A stretch of DNA of 64,000 bases from Rhizobium sp. 2MFCol3.1 (GTDB taxonomy: Bacteria > Pseudomonadota > Alphaproteobacteria > Rhizobiales > Rhizobiaceae): positions 248,001 through 312,000 of the forward strand of contig NZ_KB898353.1 of assembly GCF_000377565.1 (NCBI RefSeq), given 5' to 3'. Below the pieces are notes generated by a model, which was given only the letters and a program-made list of their open reading frames with translations, searched no databases and had not been told where the DNA came from. Below are positions 57,200-64,000 of the stretch, piece after piece. Made by a program: the position numbers and the translations under genes. Positions within the stretch are counted from its first letter, which is position 1. The number at the start of each line of letters is the position of its first letter.

Positions 57200-59329
57200 T
57201 CAGGCACCGGCCTCCCGGACGAGAACTTTTACAACCTGTCGCCAGACACGGCCGGCAATACTTTCGCCTTTGCCGTTCAATACAACCACGCCTCTGACGG
57301 TCTCCGACAAAGCCTTGCCGGATACCTCGGCGGTGATCGCATACTGTGCCGAAACAGGGCTGAGGCGCAGACGTTCATGGGCGTTCTGCGGATGAACGGC
57401 GATCTCCCCGTGATACTCGGAGGTTAGCTGCGGAATATCGATCTCGGAGGCGCCCGCCGAGGCGATGGAGGTAAGCTGCACGGGCAGCGAGGACTGCGTG
57501 AGATCGTCAGGGATGAAGTGGCCAGTGGCGCCGACGTCGAGGCGGCCGCGGTCGCCGCCGGACAAAAAGCCGCGCGCCGCCATGCCGGATGCGCCGGCGA
57601 TGGTCCCGAGCTGGTCCTTCCGGCTGATCCAACGGCCGAGATGGACCTGCGGATCGATGTCGATCACGGTGCCATCGAACGGTGCGCGAACGATGAGCGA
57701 TGCCTGCCGGCGCGCCAGCCCATCACGCTTGGCCTCGAGCGCGGCCAGTTGCGATTGAAGTATGCCGCGATCGACGAGGTTTTGCGGATCGGCCAGCACG
57801 CGCGCTAGGCGGTAGCGTGTCAGCTCGGCCTCGATCTCGGTGGTGCGAAGTTCCTGCTGCAACTCGGGGCGGACGATGGAAAACAGTACGTCGTTCTTCT
57901 TCACGACATCGCCGCGCTTGATCCCGATTGCCTCGATCTTTCCCGGCTCCATCGGGAAAAGCCGCGTGAACTCGTTGGGATAGAGCGCCGCCGGGGCCGA
58001 GACGCTCTTGAAGATCGGCAGCGAGAGCAGTGCGACGATGGCAAGGAAGATCGCCAGCGACAGATAGCTGCGTCTGCTCGTGATGATGTCATGGCGCATG
58101 GTCCACCACTCCCGGAGTTCGGACAGGATCGGCCGAAGGATGAAAAAGCCGATCTCGACGGCAAACAGCATCACGCCCACGATCTTGATGGTGAAGTGAT
58201 AGACGAGGAGCGCGATGCCGAAATAGAGAAACAGGCGGTAGATCGTCGTGGCGATCGCATAGAGCGTCACGATCACGTCGAGCTTCGGTCCGAAGCGATC
58301 GGGCCGTTCCTCGCCGGTGTTGAATAGTAGATTGCGGATCCGCCAACGCAGATGCCGGAAGGCGCGCGGCTGCAGGTTTTCGACGCCGAGGAGATCGGCG
58401 AAGATGTAATAGCCGTCGAAGCGCATGAAGGGATTGAGGTTGACGATCAGGCTGAGCACCCAGCCGGTCGCCGCCAGGACGAAAGCCGCGGAACGAAACG
58501 GCCCGTCGGGGAGGAACACCCAGAGCAGCAGCGCGAAAACGGCGATATGCATCTCGGTCAGCACGCCCGCCGTATCGATCTTCAGCCGATCGAAACGCGA
58601 TTTCAGCCGCCACGCATCACTGACGTCGGTGTAGAGCAGCGGCACCAGCACCATGAAGGCGATACCCATGGTGGGAACGCGGCAGCCATGGCGATGCGCG
58701 ACATAGGCGTGGCCCAACTCGTGCATCGACTTGATGAAGCCGACCGAGATCACCGAGACCACGATGCCCTCAAGCGTGAAAATGTAGGGAAACGTGCCGG
58801 TAAAGGCATCCCATTGCCGGGACACCAGATAAAGGCCGAGAATCGCGGCGCAGATGGTGAGCGCATGGAATGCCGGGCTGAAGAGCCCCGTAATGTAAGG
58901 CGCGGTCTTGCGGATGAAGCGATCCGGCCGCACCAGCGGAATGCGGAAGAAGAGGTAGTTGTGGATCAGCCGCATGAAAAGCGAATGGCGGCGCGTCGCG
59001 CTGGCATGAAGCGCGCGCCAGGTCGCCGACGCCGGTTCGGTCACGAAGAAGCTCGTCTCCAGCATCCGCATCGCGGCATAAATCTCCTCCTGCTCGGGAA
59101 GCCGTCCGAACTGCGCCTGCACGGCCTGGATGAGACCGCGCAGCGAGCGGGCGAAATTCCAGAGCGTCAGCAGCTGGAACATCTCGAAGGTGATGCGGAA
59201 GAAGCGGTTGCGGACTGGATCGAGCACGATCCAGACCGGCTCGCCAGACAGGCTGGTGCCGCCGCGCACGATCTGCAGATCCTCGCGCAGGGGCGGCAGT
59301 CTGAGATCGGGCGAGGGTGATACGCTCAT
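57200..59329 (-). CDS. PqqD-like / M50 site-2 protease / HlyD fusion protein
   Basis: A 709-residue multi-domain membrane protein. Residues 15-98 look like a PqqD/RRE-type peptide-binding domain (VWIVLDPVRNRFFRITFEMF, ending LETSFFV). Then follow membrane segments with a complete M50 zinc protease site: HELGH (203-207) and NPFMRFDG (299-306). A segment at 421-438 leads to a periplasmic HlyD-like adaptor: barrel-sandwich halves around 450-480 and 560-600 with a short coiled coil between them. It may bind a substrate N-terminus, cut it within the membrane and hand it to the TolC-type channel; this is inference. It is the last gene of a four-gene operon, with its ATG overlapping the upstream stop by four bases. 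Confidence 0.85.
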   Translation of the reverse strand: MSVSPSPDLRLPPLREDLQIVRGGTSLSGEPVWIVLDPVRNRFFRITFEMFQLLTLWNFARSLRGLIQAVQAQFGRLPEQEEIYAAMRMLETSFFVTEPASATWRALHASATRRHSLFMRLIHNYLFFRIPLVRPDRFIRKTAPYITGLFSPAFHALTICAAILGLYLVSRQWDAFTGTFPYIFTLEGIVVSVISVGFIKSMHELGHAYVAHRHGCRVPTMGIAFMVLVPLLYTDVSDAWRLKSRFDRLKIDTAGVLTEMHIAVFALLLWVFLPDGPFRSAAFVLAATGWVLSLIVNLNPFMRFDGYYIFADLLGVENLQPRAFRHLRWRIRNLLFNTGEERPDRFGPKLDVIVTLYAIATTIYRLFLYFGIALLVYHFTIKIVGVMLFAVEIGFFILRPILSELREWWTMRHDIITSRRSYLSLAIFLAIVALLSLPIFKSVSAPAALYPNEFTRLFPMEPGKIEAIGIKRGDVVKKNDVLFSIVRPELQQELRTTEIEAELTRYRLARVLADPQNLVDRGILQSQLAALEAKRDGLARRQASLIVRAPFDGTVIDIDPQVHLGRWISRKDQLGTIAGASGMAARGFLSGGDRGRLDVGATGHFIPDDLTQSSLPVQLTSIASAGASEIDIPQLTSEYHGEIAVHPQNAHERLRLSPVSAQYAITAEVSGKALSETVRGVVVLNGKGESIAGRVWRQVVKVLVREAGA

Positions 59330-60726
59330 AGACCCAGCCGTTGCCTGATCGCGGCAATCGGCCGCCGGAACAGATAATAGGCCAGCGGCACTTTCTCGCC
59401 GAAGATCTGAGACGTCCCGCGAATACCGAGACGCAGACCGCGCTCCGGCACCGCGTCAAATCCGGCATAGATGCGATAGGCCAGAATGTTGCCCTCGATC
59501 ATCTGCGGATCGAAGGAGGAGGACAGCGTTTTCGCCGCAACTGGATGCAGCGGATCGGCATCCAGAAAGGCGCTGACCACAGCGCCGTTCTCGACCGCGA
59601 TGGCATCAGCCACCGGCACGTCGATGCGCAGTTGAACGCGCTTGGGGTCGGCCACTTCCATCACGCGTTCGCCGATCGATACCGGCCGGCCGATCCAGTC
59701 GCGCTTGTCGGTGAAGATGACCACGCCGTCGGTTTCAGCCTTCACGCTCGTGCGCGCCAGCATGTCGGCCGCGTAATCGCGCTTGGCCGATGCGACGCTC
59801 AATTCGCTTCGGGTGACCGCCAGATCGCGCCGGGCTTCCGGGTCGGCGATGGCGCGTTGGCTGATCTGCATCAGCTTCGCCTGCGCCACCTTCACATCCT
59901 GCTCGGCGACGCGTAGCTCGTTTCGAAGGGCTGTATCGGCCAACCTGAAGAGCGGCTGTCCCTTGACGACGGTTGCGTTCGGATTGACGAGGATCTCCTC
60001 GATCGCGCCGTCGAGTGGCGCCGCGACGATCTCCGGCGCGACCGGAACCACCTCGCTCGGCGCCAGCACCGTCATGTGCACGGGGATGAACATTGCCGCT
60101 ATTGCCAGCAACGCGGCGGTACCAATCAGCGGCTTGATCGGCAGATTGCGCTTCAGGCGTCTTGGTCCGCTGAGCGCCCGCCAGGCGTGGGAATAGGTCT
60201 CGGCCAACCTTTCGGCCAGCAGCAGGTCCGCCTCCGGCCACGGCGTCTCGCGCGCCAAAAGCATGCCCGCGAAGATATGGCCGTCGCGCAGCTGAAACGG
60301 CACCCAGGCCATGAAGCGGAACGGATAGCTGTCCTGCTCGATCTCGCCGGGCGGACAATAGGCGGGGAGGGTGAAGGCCTTGATCTTCGCGAGCCCTGCC
60401 TCGCGCGACAGCTGCCTGATGACGCCCTCGACGAAGCGGATACGCGGGGCGTTTCGATCCACCGCGCCGATCGACGACACCGTCTCGACCTTGAAGACAC
60501 CCTTCGATACCGACAGCACGAAGATCTGCCTGGCCTTGGTGAGCTTCATCGTCTCGTTGGCGATCAGAAAGCGCAGTTCGCCGACGCTTTCGACACGGCG
60601 CGCGTCGGCTTCGATCCTGAGCAACAGTTCGTAGGCGTGCTGCGCGGCGGCCGCTGCCGGTGGCTGAAGCTTGATGGGATCGTTGACTGGCTTTTCGACA
60701 CCTTGCATCTGCGTATGCCTACTCAC
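59326..60726 (-). CDS. HlyD family adaptor with N-terminal GAF-like domain
   Basis: A 466-residue protein. Residues 30-180 resemble a cytoplasmic GAF-like sensor (ESVGELRFLIANETMKLTKA, RFMAWVPFQLRDGHIFAGML, ERLAETYSHAWRAL). One membrane segment (197-215, PLIGTAALLAIAAMFIPVH) leads to a HlyD-type periplasmic part with barrel-sandwich halves (VVPVAPEIVAAPLDGAIEEI and VKAETDGVVIFTDKRDWIG) and a helical hairpin. This fusion is unusual for an adaptor. The start is GTG 60726, overlapping the upstream stop by eight bases; ATG 60708 is an alternative. It sits between two other adaptor genes of the operon. Confidence 0.82.
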   Translation of the reverse strand: MSRHTQMQGVEKPVNDPIKLQPPAAAAAQHAYELLLRIEADARRVESVGELRFLIANETMKLTKARQIFVLSVSKGVFKVETVSSIGAVDRNAPRIRFVEGVIRQLSREAGLAKIKAFTLPAYCPPGEIEQDSYPFRFMAWVPFQLRDGHIFAGMLLARETPWPEADLLLAERLAETYSHAWRALSGPRRLKRNLPIKPLIGTAALLAIAAMFIPVHMTVLAPSEVVPVAPEIVAAPLDGAIEEILVNPNATVVKGQPLFRLADTALRNELRVAEQDVKVAQAKLMQISQRAIADPEARRDLAVTRSELSVASAKRDYAADMLARTSVKAETDGVVIFTDKRDWIGRPVSIGERVMEVADPKRVQLRIDVPVADAIAVENGAVVSAFLDADPLHPVAAKTLSSSFDPQMIEGNILAYRIYAGFDAVPERGLRLGIRGTSQIFGEKVPLAYYLFRRPIAAIRQRLGL

Positions 60727-61480
60727 TCGGGATTTTGAACACTGTGGGGCCGCTCATCCCCGGCAGGACGCCGGTGGCCTGGCCAGAAAAACGCCCGGTC
60801 ACCTTGACCGTCTGGCTGACCGGATCGACGGTCGCGCCGATGCGGATAATATCGACCGGCAGGGTCTTGGCCGTTTCGTCGACGCTCAATGAAAACACTT
60901 CGCCTTCGCGCAGCCAGCGCAGCCAGACGGAGGGCACCAGCACATCGACCAGCAGGTCGTTGCTGGCGACGATGTGCATGATCGGGCGGCTCGGTTCCGG
61001 GGTTTCATGTGCATGGGAGGGCATGGCGCCGATCCGGCCGTCGAAGGGCGCCCTTATCGTGCAGCGGCCAAGCTTGCTGCGATACGCATCGGCCTCGCCC
61101 GCGGCCTGGTTGGCCTTGGCGCGCGATATGTCGACCTCGAACTTGCCGGCAGCATTCGAGCGCGCCAGCCGCTCATCGTTGGCAACGGCGATCTGGGCCG
61201 CCGCCAGCGCCGCTTCGGCGGATTTGAGCTGGGCCTGGATATCCCCGCATTCGAAGGTGGCGAGGATGTCGCCCTTGTTGAAGCTCTCGCCTTCCTTGAA
61301 GGGTAGGGTGGCGATGGCGAAGCCGAGATCGCTCGATATGGAGGCTTCGTCGGCGGCGCGGACGATGCCGCGCAGCCCTTCCAGCGATGCCGTGGCATCC
61401 GCCGCATCATTGCCGGCGGCGTAAGCTGCGCCACCGGCCAAAAGTTGTATCATCAGAACGGATGCCGCTATGTGCTTCAT
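60719..61480 (-). CDS. HlyD/RND-type periplasmic adaptor protein
   Basis: A 253-residue exported adaptor. The signal peptide is HIAASVLMIQLLAGGAAYAA. The barrel-sandwich halves are ASLEGLRGIVRAADEASISS and RCTIRAPFDGRIGAM, joined by a short helical hairpin (IQAQLKSAEAALAAAQIAVA). A beta-barrel domain follows. The protein is shorter than typical RND adaptors (350-400) and lacks the terminal membrane-proximal domain. ATG 61480 is used, with GGGAG six bases upstream. It lies just downstream of the TolC-like gene and should bridge it to the inner membrane. Confidence 0.88.
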   Translation of the reverse strand: MKHIAASVLMIQLLAGGAAYAAGNDAADATASLEGLRGIVRAADEASISSDLGFAIATLPFKEGESFNKGDILATFECGDIQAQLKSAEAALAAAQIAVANDERLARSNAAGKFEVDISRAKANQAAGEADAYRSKLGRCTIRAPFDGRIGAMPSHAHETPEPSRPIMHIVASNDLLVDVLVPSVWLRWLREGEVFSLSVDETAKTLPVDIIRIGATVDPVSQTVKVTGRFSGQATGVLPGMSGPTVFKIPSE

Positions 61481-61501
61481 CACGGTCTCCCATGCCGGCG
61501 G

Positions 61502-62965
61502 TTATTTGGCCGCAACGAGGTCTGTCTTCAATTCACCGCGCTCCAGCCACATGTCACGCAATTGGCCAGCCATCTCCTTGACGGGCTGGGTGGTGCGCAG
61601 TGTCTGCGGGAACGGATCGATGCCGAGCGATGCGTAGATGTTCGCATAGGCGTTCTGGAGGTCGGCATAGGCCATATCAAGCTTTGCATCGGCCAGTAGC
61701 GCGTTCATCTCCTCGCGGATCAGCATCTGCTCGCTGGTCTTCTGAGCGTCCGTTTCAGTGCGCACCTGTGTCAGGATCCGATGCGAGACGTTAGAGAGAG
61801 CGGCCGCCGTCGAATAGGAATGCTTCAGGTGGGCATAGCGCGCGCGGCTGATATGGACCTGCGTCATCACAGCCATCGCCACCGAAAGCGAGCGCGTATC
61901 CAGCATCTGCTTTTCTGCCTCGATCTTCTTGTTGACCGCAGGCAGTGTCGCGAGCTTCATCAGATTGAAGCTGACCTTGGCGCCCCACGACACCCAGTCG
62001 TTGGTGGCGATATAGTCGTTGGAATCGTAGTTCGGGCCAGCGTAGAGGTTGATGCCGGGCAGCAGGTCGAGAAGCGCCGCATCCACTTCGCGCTCGTTGA
62101 TTCGCAGCCGGTAGGAGATTTCGCGCATCTCCGGGCGGTTGGTGGCGGCGATATTGAACATCTCCTGCGAGGTGTAGCTGATCTTCAGCTGCGTATCGCG
62201 GCGCTTGGGAACCTCGAGCGTGAATTCCGTGCCGGGGTTTACGTTCATCAGCGCGGAAAGCTGCGTCTTGGCGACCAGCAGTTCGCCTTCCAGCAGTTCC
62301 ACCTCGCGCTTGACCTCGATCAGTTCGCGCTCATAGGTAAGCGCCACAAGCGGCGACGTTTCGCCGTTGGACGAAAGATTGCGGGTGTCCTTAAGCGCGC
62401 GGGCGACACGGCCTTCCAGCGCGCGCATGCGGCCGACGAGACGCTGGTAGCTCACCGCGCGCCAATAGGCCGTGCGGACATCCTCGATCACCTTGTTGAC
62501 CATACGCCGCTTCATCTCATCCTGAACCAGCACTTCGTCGGTCGCCTGCTTTGCGCGCACATAGGAGAGGCCGAAATCGAGGATGTTCCACGAGGATGTT
62601 AGGTCGGCCGTGACAATACTATCATCGCGAGTAGAGGCCTCGGTGGGGTCCGCTTCGCTGCGGCCGGCATAGCCTGCGCCGGCTACAATCTTAGGCAGTG
62701 CGGAATAGCTCACCAGATCCGCCTCCCGTAATTTCAGCGCCGCCTGCATGACCTCTACCTTCGTATCGAGGTTGTACTTCAAGGCCCTCGCCATGGCCTC
62801 GTACAAGTCTACCCTGTCTGAAATGGGCTCTTGATTGGCGGTGGCAAGGGCAAGCCTCTCCTTGCCGAAATTTGCATGTGCCTCAGGGGGTAACGGTTTG
62901 GGCGTAACGGTGCATCCGCTCGCGATCAAGCTGACGGAAACGACCAGAAATACAGGGATTTTCAT
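61502..62965 (-). CDS. TolC family outer membrane lipoprotein
   Basis: A 487-residue outer-membrane efflux protein. The signal ends in the lipobox IASGC with Cys18 as lipid attachment site. Two TolC repeats are visible: LYEAMARALKYNLDTKVEVM, then DILDFGLS-like WNILDFGLSYVRAKQATDEV, and the second half with EMFNIAATNRPEMREISYR and VSFNLMKLATLPAVNKKIEA. The long helical barrel segments fit family length. It would form the exit duct of the system. It is the first gene of the operon, and its promoter lies in the spacer shared with the DUF4347 gene. Confidence 0.9.
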   Translation of the reverse strand: MKIPVFLVVSVSLIASGCTVTPKPLPPEAHANFGKERLALATANQEPISDRVDLYEAMARALKYNLDTKVEVMQAALKLREADLVSYSALPKIVAGAGYAGRSEADPTEASTRDDSIVTADLTSSWNILDFGLSYVRAKQATDEVLVQDEMKRRMVNKVIEDVRTAYWRAVSYQRLVGRMRALEGRVARALKDTRNLSSNGETSPLVALTYERELIEVKREVELLEGELLVAKTQLSALMNVNPGTEFTLEVPKRRDTQLKISYTSQEMFNIAATNRPEMREISYRLRINEREVDAALLDLLPGINLYAGPNYDSNDYIATNDWVSWGAKVSFNLMKLATLPAVNKKIEAEKQMLDTRSLSVAMAVMTQVHISRARYAHLKHSYSTAAALSNVSHRILTQVRTETDAQKTSEQMLIREEMNALLADAKLDMAYADLQNAYANIYASLGIDPFPQTLRTTQPVKEMAGQLRDMWLERGELKTDLVAAK

Positions 62966-63394
62966 TCATTCATTCCTCGAACCTGTACCGCAGACAACGG
63001 TGTCTGACATGGGTGAAGTCTGCGGAAGTGCAATTGCAAGGGTGTAAAATACACAATCATGACGAGTACTTTGAATGCGAAACTGCCGCCTGATTGCCTT
63101 CAGTCTTTGCTAACATGGTTAATCAAGACTTAACAAAACACAATTTTTCAGAGCATTCTTTATTGGTGTGTGCTAAATGATGTCTCGGATGGATACGGCT
63201 GCAAGCTCCTGTCATGGTTGATTTAGTACAAACTAATTGCTGGTGCGGAAAATTAGGAATTTGTTAATTCTCTGCTCACTACGGTTGAAAAAGCCGACAT
63301 TGGGAGTCGGTTCCGAGGATGACTAACATCGCTGACATGCCGGGATAGTAAGGGCACCCGGCCAACGAAAACGATCTGTCGTGGAGGAAACCCC
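62966..63394. promoter_or_regulatory. Divergent promoter region between export operon and DUF4347 gene
   Basis: About 430 bp, distinctly AT-rich at 63100-63280 (for example AACAAAACACAATTTTTCAG and GGAATTTGTTAATTCTC). It must carry promoters of both the minus-strand operon and the plus-strand gene. A GGAGGAAA ribosome site for the latter is at 63383-63390. No gene or clear operator is seen. Confidence 0.5.
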
Positions 63395-64000
63395 ATGAAC
63401 GAACGCTACGTTCGCCCCGCCCCTGACCGCATCGAAAAGGTGCGGAGTAGGAATGCCAAGCCGAAATACGGCTCGATGTTGATGGAGTTGGAACAACGCA
63501 TCGCATTCGACGCCGCCGGCGCGGCGACCGTGGAAAAATCCCAGGAAAAAACCCACCAGGATCAAGGGGATCACGGCTCCGCCGAGACCGCCCAGCATGA
63601 CGGCGCCAGCGATGGCCATGATGCGCTGGTGGCGGCGCTCGCCGAACACCAGGCTGCTTCGGCAGCACCCGAGACGTCAGCCGTCGCACAGCCGCGCCAG
63701 GTGGTGGTGATCGATTCCTCCGTGCCCGACTACCAGGCGCTGGTCAAAGACCTGGGCGACAATTTCAAAATCATCGTCGTCGACCCGAACGAGAACGGCG
63801 TTCACGAGCTCGCCGAAACGCTCTCGTCGATGCACGATGTCGAAGCGATCCACATCATCTCGCACGGCAAGGAAGGCTTCCTGCAGCTCGGTTCCGCGTC
63901 GCTGACGGCAACCACGATGGCGACCGACTACGCCGCCGACCTGACGTCTATTCGCAGCTCCTTGACCGATAATGCCGATATTCTCGTCTACGGCTGCAAT
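63395..64000 (+). CDS. DUF4347 domain protein, start of a probable giant surface protein (truncated by window)
   Basis: Only the first 202 residues are visible; the frame is open at the window edge. GGAGGAAA lies four bases before ATG 63395. Residues 28-41 carry MLMELEQRIAFDAA, like the N-terminal LEPR-type motif found near the start of very long secreted proteins. A hydrophilic His/Gln/Asp/Ala-rich linker follows (about 43-100). A DUF4347 domain then begins: VVVIDSSVPDYQALVKDL, IIVVDPNENGVHELAETL, AIHIISHGKEGFLQLG and DILVYGCN. DUF4347 usually precedes long cadherin-like, VCBS or RTX repeats in adhesins. No classical signal peptide is present. It diverges from the export-like operon, probably its own transport system. 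Confidence 0.85.
   Translation, partial: MNERYVRPAPDRIEKVRSRNAKPKYGSMLMELEQRIAFDAAGAATVEKSQEKTHQDQGDHGSAETAQHDGASDGHDALVAALAEHQAASAAPETSAVAQPRQVVVIDSSVPDYQALVKDLGDNFKIIVVDPNENGVHELAETLSSMHDVEAIHIISHGKEGFLQLGSASLTATTMATDYAADLTSIRSSLTDNADILVYGCN

Overview
The window looks like part of a secondary replicon (chromid or megaplasmid) of an alphaproteobacterium of the Rhizobiales (Rhizobium/Agrobacterium/Sinorhizobium type). The main reasons are a complete repABC replication and partition module with its antisense RNA and parS-type palindromes, high GC with strong third-position GC, and rhizobial gene families (DUF444/PrkA/SpoVR trio, PQQ glucose dehydrogenase, rhizobial-style ABC transporters). I see no rRNA, tRNA, CRISPR array or intact insertion sequence.

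Layout. 1-3.0 kb: the start of a PAS sensor protein (cut by the window edge) and methylmalonyl-CoA mutase. 3.4-4.6 kb: a decayed tyrosine recombinase. 4.6-9.1 kb: terminator, two 16-bp parS palindromes, repA, repB, antisense ctRNA and repC. 9.1-14.0 kb: stress operon prkA(yeaG)-yeaH-spoVR. 14.2-17.7 kb: membrane PQQ glucose dehydrogenase and a small exported protein. 17.8-20.0 kb: a ureohydrolase (agmatinase-like) with a flavin amine oxidase, probably an amine catabolism pair. 20.1-27.2 kb: one 7-kb gene for a protein built almost only of a degenerate octapeptide. 27.9-29.0 kb: an MscS channel. 29.0-37.1 kb: a surface-glycan cluster with two divergent arms (deacetylase, GT2, acyl carrier protein, PLP decarboxylase, acyl-CoA ligase and GNAT on one strand, GT4 and GT2 on the other). 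37.2-42.1 kb: housekeeping and stress genes (LLM oxidoreductase, YghU-type GST, LtrA, two small proteins, M19 dipeptidase). 42.2-46.0 kb: a proVWX-type quaternary-amine ABC transporter with an XRE regulator and a small protein downstream. 46.5-52.2 kb: a sugar ABC transporter under a divergent GntR regulator. 52.2-57.1 kb: DUF882 peptidase-like protein, small exported protein, CNNM/CorC protein, PAS-GGDEF diguanylate cyclase and a small protein. 57.2-64.0 kb: an unusual export-like operon diverging from a large DUF4347 protein that runs off the window.

Two regions deserve most attention. The first is the operon TolC-lipoprotein / HlyD / GAF-like-HlyD / (PqqD-like + M50 protease + HlyD). It carries no ABC ATPase and shares an intergenic region with a DUF4347 protein that has an LEPR-like N-terminal motif. 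Together these look like a dedicated processing and export route for a giant surface protein. The second is the octapeptide-repeat giant at 20-27 kb, with about 280 octads arranged in roughly 80-residue super-repeats and no recognisable domain or signal peptide.
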